From the NCBI GenBank assembly GCA_036505635.1, contig DASXTC010000032.1, positions 68,000 to 131,999 of the forward strand: a stretch of DNA of 64,000 bases, in the 5' to 3' direction. Positions within the stretch are counted from its first letter, which is position 1, and each line of letters starts with the position of its first letter. The notes beneath the pieces are model-generated. The model did not search any database. It was not told the origin of the DNA and worked only from the letters and a program-made list of their open reading frames with translations. Position numbers and translations under genes: made by a program. Positions 17,761-25,019 of this stretch are shown one piece after another. The DNA is from DASXTC01 sp036505635 (GTDB taxonomy: Bacteria > Acidobacteriota > Polarisedimenticolia > JACPZX01 > DASXTC01).

Positions 17761-17967
17761 CTAGAACTCCGTGAACTTCGAGGCTTCGCGGTCGAGCGTT
17801 CCCTGGAGGACCACACGGTACTCGCCGGTCTCGGGGTTGATCGCCTCGACGCGCGCCCTGGCGTGCGTCGAGCTGAGGATCACCTCGGCGATCTTGCTCC
17901 TCAGGCTCGCCGGGGACGTCGGAGCATGTTCGATCGACTTGAGGTCATCCATGCGGAATCGTGCCAT
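17761..17967 (-). CDS. 68-aa small protein, tandem paralogue 1
   Basis: This is the first gene of the ParA/MinD cluster (MARFRMDDLKSIE...TGEYRVVLQGTLDREASKFTEF). It has the same length as the second copy and the same conserved blocks, with substitutions concentrated in the middle and at the last residue. Purifying selection on both copies is likely, given the gap-free 54% identity. The AGGAGGTGA ribosome site is again perfect. It lies about 30 bases after a terminator-like hairpin in its own leader, so expression may depend on read-through. The function is unknown; candidates are a structural subunit, a cargo adaptor or a processed peptide precursor. Confidence 0.8.
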   Translation of the reverse strand: MARFRMDDLKSIEHAPTSPASLRSKIAEVILSSTHARARVEAINPETGEYRVVLQGTLDREASKFTEF

Positions 17968-17991
17968 CGTCTGTCACCTCCTCCCGAACGG

Positions 17992-18032
17992 AAACAAAAA
18001 ACCCCTCCTCGACCGGAGTATCGAGAGAGGGG
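17992..18032 (-). terminator. Terminator-like hairpin in the leader of the 68-aa genes (possible attenuator)
   Basis: On the minus strand an 11-bp stem (arms 18002-18012 and 18021-18032, one bulged base at 18026) with an 8-base loop is followed by TTTTTTGTTT. It lies between the predicted promoter and the first 68-aa gene, about 30 bases before its ATG. It either ends the upstream helicase transcript or a short RNA, or attenuates the cluster. Confidence 0.8.
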
Positions 18033-18037
18033 AGCGG

Positions 18038-18071
18038 AGTCGCCATGAGACGTCCACCTCGCGGAGCGACT
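18038..18071 (-). promoter_or_regulatory. Additional stem in the 5' leader of the small-protein cluster
   Basis: A 6-bp inverted repeat (AGTCGC at 18038-18043, GCGACT at 18066-18071) encloses 22 bases directly upstream of the terminator-like hairpin. With that hairpin it makes the leader a candidate cis-regulatory RNA. I do not recognise it as a known riboswitch class. Confidence 0.4.
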
Positions 18072-18090
18072 GCCAATGAGCTCGCCTCAC

Positions 18091-18118
18091 TTTAGAGTTG
18101 GCGCGCGATCGCTGTCAA
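18091..18118 (-). promoter_or_regulatory. Sigma70-type promoter upstream of the small-protein/ParA cluster
   Basis: A perfect TTGACA (18113-18118) is 16 bases from TCTAAA (18091-18096, 4/6) on the minus strand. The predicted start is near 18084, giving a structured leader of about 117 bases before the first 68-aa gene. Confidence 0.7.
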
Positions 18119-18153
18119 GAAGAGCCCGGAGCGGTTCGACCGAATGGTGAGTC

Positions 18154-21069
18154 CTACCACTCAACGGGCACGCGCACGGGGCGCCCGATCCGATCGCGGT
18201 AGAGGAGGTATCGGTTTTCCCGCCCGAACTGGTAGAGTCGCCGCGTCACCTCCACGTCCTTGCGGCAGTATTCCTCGACGAGGTCGAGGCGGCCTTCGCG
18301 CACCCAGCGCAGGCTCTGCAGCCCGTCGGCCGACTTGCCGGCGCCGAGGGTCGTCTCCGCCAGGTCGTTCAGCTTGAGGCGGAACCCGATCCTCCTGTGG
18401 ATCTCCTCGAGCATGTCGCAGGTCGCGATGCGTTCGAAAGCGGCCTCGCGGTATCCGGCGAGCACGGCGTAGTCGAACCGCTTGACGTTGAAGCCGACCA
18501 CCATGTCGGCCGACATGAGATCGATGATCAGCCGATCGACGTCCGCCTCGAAATAGGTGCGATAGGAACCGGCCGCCTCGTCGTAGACGACCGCCAGCGC
18601 CATCCCCATCTCGTGGATCCTTCCCCACCCACCCACCTCCTCGGCGCTTCGCTTCGTCTCCAGATCGAAGAACAGGAGGCGCCCCGGCGCGGAGGCGGGC
18701 TCCCTGGCGGTGGGCCCGGCGGCCGGTGCGGGCCGTATCGCCGCGACGGGCCTCGCCGTCCCGCACTCGCGTCTCGCCTCCGTGGGGTTGGCCAGCTCCT
18801 CGAGCACGTAGCGCGCGCCGGCCTTGTCCAGGGGATGGTTGCCGCTGCCGCATTTTGGGGAGTGGATGCAGGATGGGCACCCCTGCTCGCAGGGGCAGGA
18901 GGCGACCAGATCGCGGGTGCGACCCAGCAGGGTCTCGACGCGCTCGAATCCCTGCGCGGCCAGCCCTATCCCGCCCGGGTATCCATCGTAGATGAAGACC
19001 GCGGACCCGCCGGTCTGAGGATGGGCCGGGTAGGAGATCCCGCCGATGTCGCCCCGGTCGCAGATGGCCAGCAGCGGAAAGAGCGAGATCGCGGCGTGCT
19101 CGGAGGCGTGGATGCTCCCCATGAAGTGAAACGCGGCACGCGTCGCGCCCTCTCTCACGGCCTCGGGGATCTCCCACCACAGGCCGACGGTCTCGTAGAC
19201 CATCGGAGGCAGGTCGAGCGGATGGGAGCTGATCTTCTGCTGGTCGGAGATGCGCCGCCTGACGTACTCCTTGAACTCCTGTGTCACCCTCAGGCGGCCC
19301 AGGCTCACCTGGTAGCCCGGCGTACACCGCGACGAGAGGACTTCGAGGATCTCGGTCTCCTTCTCCGAGACGACCTGCGTGTAGTAGTCGCGCTCCACGC
19401 GTCGCGCGAGGATCCTGCGCCGCTCGCGATCCAGCTCGAGGACCTCGAACTGCTGCCCCTGATGCAGGTAGATCGCGCCCTGGTGGCACTCGATGAAAGC
19501 GCGCACGCCGTCCACCGTGCCGATGGTGCGCTCCGGCTCCACGGCGAGAATGGTGTATCCGGCGCCGATTGACCTGAGGTTCACGTCGCGCTGGGGGTTG
19601 CGCCTGAGTGAATACCAGGTCTGGCCGCCGGCGTCGGCCACGAGGCCCCCCTCCGAAGCGAGCCTCGCCGTCATCCCCAGCGTCGCCGGGGAATAGATGT
19701 CCCGGTCCTGCTCGGTGATCGGGATCTCCGCGCCGGCGCAGATCAGGTGCTGGGAGGCGATCAGGGGATTGCCCGGATCGGCCGCGGCGCGCTCGAACTC
19801 CCGGCTGAAGAACTCGGACGGGTGGCGCATGAAGTACTGGTCCAGCGCGTCGGGGAGCGCCACCAGAATCACGAGCGACTCGCGGTCGGAGCGTCCAACG
19901 CGCCCCGCGCGCTGCCAGGAGGAGGTGATGCTGCCGGGATAGCCGACCAGGATGCAGACATCGAGCTCCCCGATGTCGATGCCGTGCTCCAGCGCGCTGG
20001 TGGAGATCACACCCATCAAGTCGCCGCCGGCGAGCCTCCGTTCAACCTCCCGCCTCTCCTGTGGGAGATAGCCGGCGCGGTAGGTGGCGATACGTGTCAT
20101 CAGGTCGGGGGCGGTCCCGGCGATCCACGACGCGAGAAGCTCGGTGATCTTGCGCGCCTTGGTGAAGGCGATGGTGCGCAGCCCCGCCCGGACGCATTGC
20201 TCGACGAGCCACGTGGCGGCGGTGTAGGGGCTCCCCGAGACGGGGTTGACGAACAGGAAGTGCCGGCCCGGCCTGGGCGCGCCCGAGCCGTCGACCACCG
20301 AGAACGGCACCCCCAGCAGCGAGGAGGCGAACTCGCCCGGATTGCCGATCGTGGCCGACGAGACGATGAAACGCGGGGCCGAGCCGTGCCGGCGGCAGAT
20401 CCGGGCGAGGCGCCTCATGACGTGGTGGAAGTGGGAGCCGAAGATCCCGCGGTAGACGTGCAGCTCGTCCACCACCACGATCTTCAGGTTGGAGAAGAGC
20501 TCGCGCCACTGGTCATGGTGGGCGAGGAGGCCCATGTGCAGCATGTCGGGATTGGTGATCAGCACGCCGGGGGGATGCGCACGCAGTTTCGTCCGCTCCC
20601 GGGGGGGCGTGTCGCCGTCGTAGATGGCGGCCGTGACGCGCCCGCGAAGGCCGGCCGCAGCGATGAATGAGTCGAGCGCGCCGAGCTGATCCTGCTCGAG
20701 GGCCTTGTACGGAAACAGGTAGACCGCGCGCGAGGAGGGCTCGGCCGCGATCGCTTCGAGGGTGGGGATCACGTAGATGAGGCTCTTGCCGCTGGCGGTC
20801 GGCGTGACCGTCAGGACGTCCCGCCCGGCGGCCAGCTCGGAGAGGGCCGTCGCCTGGTGCGAATAGAGGCGCTCGATCCCATGGGCCCTCAGCGCACCGA
20901 GGACGGACGGATGAAGGGGGTCGGGAGGCTCCGAGTAGACCGCCGGTGCGCCCGGCTGGTATCCGCGATAAGCCACGCTGCCGCGCAGGGTCCGTGACTC
21001 GGCGAGGCGGGCGGAGACCTCCTTGAGGGAGTCTGCCGCGGCGATCCTGAGACGCCGTCCGGGGGTCAC
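18154..21069 (-). CDS. MrfA (YprA)-type helicase fused to a MrfB (YprB)-type exonuclease domain
   Basis: This is a 971-residue fusion. The N-terminal superfamily 2 helicase has Walker A TPTASGKS (88-95), DELH (200-203), SSATIGNP and a motif VI QRAGRVGRSD. The MrfA-type C-terminal region has a four-Cys cluster, CPCEQGCPSCIHSPKCG. From about residue 798 a DnaQ-like fold follows: FFDLET (801-805), GFNVKRFDY (Asp near 866) and YCRKDVEVT (Asp near 938), matching the YprB RNase-H-like exonuclease. In Bacillus subtilis MrfA and MrfB are separate proteins acting together in mitomycin-C damage repair. Here they are one polypeptide. It lies 22 bases downstream of the hydroxyacyl-CoA dehydrogenase gene. 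Confidence 0.9.
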   Translation of the reverse strand: MTPGRRLRIAAADSLKEVSARLAESRTLRGSVAYRGYQPGAPAVYSEPPDPLHPSVLGALRAHGIERLYSHQATALSELAAGRDVLTVTPTASGKSLIYVIPTLEAIAAEPSSRAVYLFPYKALEQDQLGALDSFIAAAGLRGRVTAAIYDGDTPPRERTKLRAHPPGVLITNPDMLHMGLLAHHDQWRELFSNLKIVVVDELHVYRGIFGSHFHHVMRRLARICRRHGSAPRFIVSSATIGNPGEFASSLLGVPFSVVDGSGAPRPGRHFLFVNPVSGSPYTAATWLVEQCVRAGLRTIAFTKARKITELLASWIAGTAPDLMTRIATYRAGYLPQERREVERRLAGGDLMGVISTSALEHGIDIGELDVCILVGYPGSITSSWQRAGRVGRSDRESLVILVALPDALDQYFMRHPSEFFSREFERAAADPGNPLIASQHLICAGAEIPITEQDRDIYSPATLGMTARLASEGGLVADAGGQTWYSLRRNPQRDVNLRSIGAGYTILAVEPERTIGTVDGVRAFIECHQGAIYLHQGQQFEVLELDRERRRILARRVERDYYTQVVSEKETEILEVLSSRCTPGYQVSLGRLRVTQEFKEYVRRRISDQQKISSHPLDLPPMVYETVGLWWEIPEAVREGATRAAFHFMGSIHASEHAAISLFPLLAICDRGDIGGISYPAHPQTGGSAVFIYDGYPGGIGLAAQGFERVETLLGRTRDLVASCPCEQGCPSCIHSPKCGSGNHPLDKAGARYVLEELANPTEARRECGTARPVAAIRPAPAAGPTAREPASAPGRLLFFDLETKRSAEEVGGWGRIHEMGMALAVVYDEAAGSYRTYFEADVDRLIIDLMSADMVVGFNVKRFDYAVLAGYREAAFERIATCDMLEEIHRRIGFRLKLNDLAETTLGAGKSADGLQSLRWVREGRLDLVEEYCRKDVEVTRRLYQFGRENRYLLYRDRIGRPVRVPVEW

Positions 21070-21091
21070 CCCATCCTCCCCGTCGCTCCGG

Positions 21092-21964
21092 CTATTTCGG
21101 GTATTCGTAGAAGCCGCGGCCCGTCTTGCGCCCCAGGTCCCCCGCGTCCACCATCTTCCTGAGCAGGGGAGCGGGCCGGTACCGGGGATCGCCCATCTCG
21201 CGGTGCAGCACCTCGAGGATGTTGAGGCATGTGTCGAGCCCGATCAGGTCGGCCAGCGCGAGCGGCCCCATCGGGTGTCTCATGCCGAGCACCATCACCT
21301 TGTCGATCGCGTCGCGGGCCGCAACCCCTTCCATCAGCGCGGTGATCGCCTCGTTGACCATCGGCATCAGGACGCGGTTGGAGACGAAGCCGGGCGAATC
21401 ATTGACTTGAACGCTCGTCTTGCCCATCCGGCGCGCGGTTTCCAGGGTCGCCGCGACCGTCTCGTCGGAGGTCTTCAGTCCGCGGATCACCTCGACCAGC
21501 TCCATCACGGGGACCGGGTTCATGAAGTGCATGCCGATCACGCGTTCGGGGCGCCGGGTCGCGGCGGCCAGCCGAGTGATCGAGATGGAGGAGGTGTTGC
21601 TGGCCAGGATCGCGGCGGATTTGCAGAGCCGGTCCAGCTCGGCGAAGAGCGCCGTCTTGACCTCGAGCTTCTCGACGATCGCCTCCACCACGAGGTCGGC
21701 GCGTGTCAGCGCGTCGAGCTGGTCGGCCGCGCTGATTCGGCCCAGCGCCGCCTCTCTCTCGGCCGCCGGCATCTTCCCCTTCGCCACCAGCTTCTGCATC
21801 TCCAGGTCGATGGCGCGCATCCCCCTGGCCACCAGATCGGCGCTGACGTCGTTGAGGATCACCTCGAAGCCCGCCCGCGCGGCGACGTGGGCGATCCCGT
21901 GCCCCATCGTCCCCGCGCCGACCACTCCGATCACGTCGATGGATGCGGATGAGGAGGGCCTCAT
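21092..21964 (-). CDS. 3-hydroxybutyryl-CoA dehydrogenase
   Basis: This 290-residue NAD(P)-dependent enzyme is of the usual single-domain Hbd/PaaH length. The Rossmann loop is [21 protein letters not shown]. The catalytic region has [40 protein letters not shown] with the conserved His and Asn. [20 protein letters not shown] and [21 protein letters not shown] form the C-terminal dimerisation domain, and [11 protein letters not shown] closes the protein. It reduces acetoacetyl-CoA or oxidises 3-hydroxyacyl-CoA. No other fatty-acid or butyrate genes are adjacent, so pathway direction cannot be told. Confidence 0.94.
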   Translation of the reverse strand: MRPSSSASIDVIGVVGAGTMGHGIAHVAARAGFEVILNDVSADLVARGMRAIDLEMQKLVAKGKMPAAEREAALGRISAADQLDALTRADLVVEAIVEKLEVKTALFAELDRLCKSAAILASNTSSISITRLAAATRRPERVIGMHFMNPVPVMELVEVIRGLKTSDETVAATLETARRMGKTSVQVNDSPGFVSNRVLMPMVNEAITALMEGVAARDAIDKVMVLGMRHPMGPLALADLIGLDTCLNILEVLHREMGDPRYRPAPLLRKMVDAGDLGRKTGRGFYEYPK

Positions 21965-22058
21965 GATTCACCTCGGATGTCGATCAGAATGAGAGGTGCC
22001 TGGGTGCGGCGCCAGTATAGCAGCGGTCGGGCTGAGGACAGGAATCCTGCTTTCCGCC

Positions 22059-24278
22059 TCAGGCGGATACCGCTGCCACCGCCACCGGCGTGCCCGCGCG
22101 CGCCCTGAGCGTCCGAACGTGGAGAACGAACGCGGTGGCGTAGATGGTCAACGCCACGAGCTCGAGGGTCCGGATGCCCGTGAAGATCGCCAGGACCTCG
22201 AGCCCACCGCCCAGAACGGCGCCCACGACGTTCGCGCCGAGCGCCCGGGCGCTCTTCTCGGAGGCCGAGAACAATCGCGCGAAGATGACGCTCGCGAACA
22301 CGGCAGGACCACACGAGATAATCGGCGTCACGAATCGCCCGATGGGAGTGGGTGCGAATGCGGCCAGGGTTGGATCGAGCGCCCACTTCAGGAGCAACGC
22401 CCCAAGGAGGCAACCAAAGGCGAGCCGACCGTCCGACCCGGGGCGCCTGAGCACCCAGAGGTTCGCCAGCAGGATGAGCACGAGCAGGGTCCCGAACACC
22501 ACCGCGTTGACTCGCCAGGTGGCCCCCAATGCGAGCGAGACCTCCGTGATGGCCTTGGTCTCGATGAGCAGGAAGCCTGCTCCCATGAAGAACATCTGCC
22601 AGGCGTAGGCGCGACCGCCGGGTCCGGGCGGATCGCCTTTTCCGGCGAGGCGGTGAAGCGCCAGGCTGGCCAGAGCTACGTTCAGCGCAACGCAGCCGAG
22701 CAGCACCCAGGGAAGGCGCTCCGGGTCCATGTAAAGGTAGGGCCAATTGTCGGTGGCCGGCCTGATCGAAACGGCGGCGTAGGTCGCCGTCTCGTCGACG
22801 AAGTCATGCTCCCGGGCGAGCCGCGGCCAGTCGAGCCGTGCCGCGAGCGGGCCGGCGATGAAGAAGGAGCGATCCGGTTCGCGCTGGAGCTTCAAGACAC
22901 GCACGGGCTCGCCGCTGGCGACCGTCAGGGTCCGGACCATTCGCTCCGTGACCCAGTGCTTCCAGCCCGTCGCGAAGGCCACCACGAGCAGGCCGTCCGG
23001 CTTCAGGACCGAGAGCGCCGAGCGGAAGCTTTGCACGGTGTATACGAAGTACTCCAGCCGGAGAGACGACAGCGCATTGACAGCCGCGTGGGAGTCGAGC
23101 GTCCCGAACACAACCAGGTCGTAGCGCGGCTCCCCGGCGAGGCGGCCGAGGACAGCTCGCGCGTCGTCGGTGATCATTGTGACGCGAGGCGAGTCGTACG
23201 GCCGCTCCGGATGCTTGTGGCGGCCGATGTCGAGGATCGTCGGGTCGATGTCCACCGCGTCAATCTTTCCGGCGCCCAGCCTCAGCCCCGCGGCGACGTC
23301 GTTGCCCGTCCCAGCTCCCAGGACGAGGACCTGGCCGAGCGCCGAACCGAGCCGGAACGGAAGCTCGTGGCGGGTGCGGATTCCCTCGAGGACCGCCACT
23401 TCCTCGGGCGGGTACGAGGCCCGGTAGGCCTCGAGCGCCTCGGGTGAAAGGTCCTCGAAATCCTGGAATGGAGAATGGTTCACGTCGATGGCGCCGCCCG
23501 GGCTCCGCTCGATATCGCCGATGCGAAGAGGCGGGCGTGGCGAAAGGGTGATGTGATAATAAGGCGACCAGTACGAACCCGGCACGGTCATATGCCTGTA
23601 GCCAGCCGCGGCCACCGCCAGGCTGAGCGCCACGGCCGCCGTCACACGTCGCCCCGGAGGCATGAGCGCGATCAGCACCACCGATGCCACCGTGATCCAG
23701 ACGACCGGAGGCGCCTCGAACCAGGACCCGAGCGCTGCAAGCAGCGACCCCGCCAGGCTGCCCACGATGTCCGCGCTATAGGCCACGAGAGGACGCTCGC
23801 CTTCGAAGGCGGCGGCGAGCAGGCGTCCTAGCCCGTAAAATGTGGCGGCAACGAGTCCCAGGATGCCATAGACGATGATCAGGATGGCGCCTACGACGAA
23901 GGGCAGGAGCGCGTCCGGCGAGGGCCCCAGGGGAAGAGAGGTCGCGATCCGCTCCAACGCCTCACGCAGGCGCGGCGAGGCCAGGCTCCCGTTCCACTGC
24001 ACGATCCCGGCGTCGGGGAAGAAGAGCAATGACAGCCCGAACGTGTGGGCGCTCACGCACACCAGGACGAGCGCAAGCACGCACCAGGGGAGCCACATGC
24101 GCCGCCCCTCGCTCCTCTCCGGCCGCAAACACCCCAGTCCGAGGCCGGCAAAGGCCGCCATGAGCACGAAGTTCTTGAAGTAGCTGAAGAGCTTCATCTC
24201 GGCCCCGAGCCAGCGGATCAACTGCAGCTCGAGGTAGAGGACCAGGAACGTGCATCCGGCAATGCGAAGGCGTCGCAT
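22059..24278 (-). CDS. Membrane-embedded spermidine synthase-like protein
   Basis: This 739-residue protein has about six N-terminal membrane segments (residues 1-225), a soluble SpeE-like class I methyltransferase-fold domain (about 300-480) and a further set of membrane helices (about 540-725). The AdoMet/dcSAM-type loop is VLVLGAGTGNDVAAGLRLGAGKIDAVDIDP, followed by DDARAVLG and YDLVVFGTLDSHAAV. Such membrane-fused SpeE homologues are widespread but their substrate is not established, and aminopropyltransferase activity should not be assumed. The ATG is preceded by AAGG and a run of 13 G. The promoter has palindromes at both ends. Confidence 0.8.
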   Translation of the reverse strand: MRRLRIAGCTFLVLYLELQLIRWLGAEMKLFSYFKNFVLMAAFAGLGLGCLRPERSEGRRMWLPWCVLALVLVCVSAHTFGLSLLFFPDAGIVQWNGSLASPRLREALERIATSLPLGPSPDALLPFVVGAILIIVYGILGLVAATFYGLGRLLAAAFEGERPLVAYSADIVGSLAGSLLAALGSWFEAPPVVWITVASVVLIALMPPGRRVTAAVALSLAVAAAGYRHMTVPGSYWSPYYHITLSPRPPLRIGDIERSPGGAIDVNHSPFQDFEDLSPEALEAYRASYPPEEVAVLEGIRTRHELPFRLGSALGQVLVLGAGTGNDVAAGLRLGAGKIDAVDIDPTILDIGRHKHPERPYDSPRVTMITDDARAVLGRLAGEPRYDLVVFGTLDSHAAVNALSSLRLEYFVYTVQSFRSALSVLKPDGLLVVAFATGWKHWVTERMVRTLTVASGEPVRVLKLQREPDRSFFIAGPLAARLDWPRLAREHDFVDETATYAAVSIRPATDNWPYLYMDPERLPWVLLGCVALNVALASLALHRLAGKGDPPGPGGRAYAWQMFFMGAGFLLIETKAITEVSLALGATWRVNAVVFGTLLVLILLANLWVLRRPGSDGRLAFGCLLGALLLKWALDPTLAAFAPTPIGRFVTPIISCGPAVFASVIFARLFSASEKSARALGANVVGAVLGGGLEVLAIFTGIRTLELVALTIYATAFVLHVRTLRARAGTPVAVAAVSA

Positions 24279-24282
24279 CCTT

Positions 24283-24295
24283 CCCCCCCCCCCCC
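24283..24295 (-). repeat. Homopolymer of 13 G (minus strand) at the ribosome-binding site
   Basis: Thirteen consecutive C on the plus strand, read as G on the minus strand, end four bases before the ATG of the spermidine-synthase-like gene (G13-AAGG-ATG). Slippage would alter Shine-Dalgarno strength or position. It could also be an assembly-sensitive site. Confidence 0.9.
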
Positions 24296-24299
24296 GACT

Positions 24300-24348
24300 C
24301 GAAGCGCTTCGGATGATTATACGCGGAGATCGGCCTGAGTCTAGACTC
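24300..24348 (-). promoter_or_regulatory. Promoter with two flanking palindromes
   Basis: On the minus strand a perfect -10 TATAAT (24316-24321) and a -35 TAGACT (24338-24343, 4/6) are 16 bases apart. The perfect 12-bp palindrome GAGTCTAGACTC (24337-24348) covers the -35. A second perfect 12-bp palindrome CGAAGCGCTTCG (24300-24311) covers the predicted start. Both are plausible operators. Confidence 0.6.
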
Positions 24349-24517
24349 TCCGGCCGGAAGCAGATGTCGCGAACCCTCTTCCGGTTCTCCTGACGGCGCG
24401 GATGCGCCCGGTCAGGATGAGACCCGTGGTCATCTTGAGAGAAGCCTTACTCTGGAGTTGCCGAAGGCCACGCGGAGTGCGGCTTCATCCGGGCAACATC
24501 GGGGACGATTGTTGCGC

Positions 24518-24546
24518 TTGCCTCCGGATCGACGCGGATGTAATAT
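24518..24546 (+). promoter_or_regulatory. Putative promoter of the 67-aa gene
   Basis: TTGCCT (24518-24523, 4/6) and TAATAT (24541-24546, 4/6) are 17 bases apart, about 140 bases upstream of the ATG. Support is moderate. Confidence 0.35.
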
Positions 24547-24686
24547 GTGCGCTGCGTGAGTGGCAACAGGAGCCGCGATCCTGTCCCCGGGATGGACAAC
24601 CTTCACGGTGATGCAACGGTACCCGGGGATGCGGCAGACGCGCGATAGCAACTGGACGCGAGACTCACCGAATCAGGGGGTCAGAC

Positions 24687-24890
24687 ATGAAGGTCGGCGG
24701 CTGGAACATGATGCCCTTGACCAGCTCGAAGAAGTCGCGCAACACCGATCCGATCAAGGTCAGCTCGATCATCGCCTACAAGGACGACAAGCGCGTCGTT
24801 CTTCACAGAGTGGAAAAGGTCAACGAGGACGGAACCACCGAGGTCTTCATTATCAAGGCTTCCCCGAAGATCCTCGACACCGACCACTAG
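24687..24890 (+). CDS. 67-aa small protein of unknown function
   Basis: The product begins MKVGGWNMMPLTSSKKSRN and continues with a strand-like pattern (VSSIIAYKDDKRVVLHRVEKV, then TTEVFIIKASPKIL). This suggests a compact beta fold of three or four strands. It is soluble, Lys/Asp-rich and has no signal peptide or Cys. An AGGGGG ribosome site precedes the ATG. It stands alone between a divergent and a convergent gene. Its last codons and stop form one arm of a perfect 11-bp inverted repeat. I do not recognise a family; the 68-aa pair shares no clear similarity with it. Confidence 0.6.
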   Translation: MKVGGWNMMPLTSSKKSRNTDPIKVSSIIAYKDDKRVVLHRVEKVNEDGTTEVFIIKASPKILDTDH

Positions 24891-24899
24891 ACCTCGGTG
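24836..24899 (+). repeat. 11-bp inverted repeat spanning the 3' end of the 67-aa gene
   Basis: CACCGAGGTCT (24836-24846) and AGACCTCGGTG (24889-24899) are perfect complements 42 bases apart. The second arm begins inside the TAG stop codon, so in mRNA the stem would close the last 14 codons in a loop. No T-run follows, so it is not a standard terminator. Confidence 0.7.
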
Positions 24900-25019
24900 C
24901 AGGCCGAGCCTGATCCTCCCCCGCGGGTCTGCCCCCCTGGAATCACCGCTGTCACTCCTGGCGCTCTCTGTGTATTCCTCCCACTCTGTCGTTTCGCGAC
25001 CTACTCGACGCCCCGCCCT

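Larger units (their letters stand above)
24279..24686. other. Divergent regulatory region
   Basis: This non-coding gap lies between the spermidine-synthase-like gene (minus) and the 67-aa gene (plus). It holds a minus-strand promoter with two palindromes, a 13-base homopolymer and a candidate plus-strand promoter. The stretch 24350-24510 shows nothing I can name. Confidence 0.6.

Noticed and set aside
17992..18084. A known riboswitch (glycine, ZTP, c-di-GMP, SAM types) in the leader of the small-protein cluster
   Set aside because: None of the conserved core sequences I know is present; only the terminator-like stem and one additional stem can be supported.
18397..19572. A 391-residue frame opposite the helicase fusion
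   Set aside because: No motif or ribosome site; the helicase motifs on the minus strand are continuous through the region.
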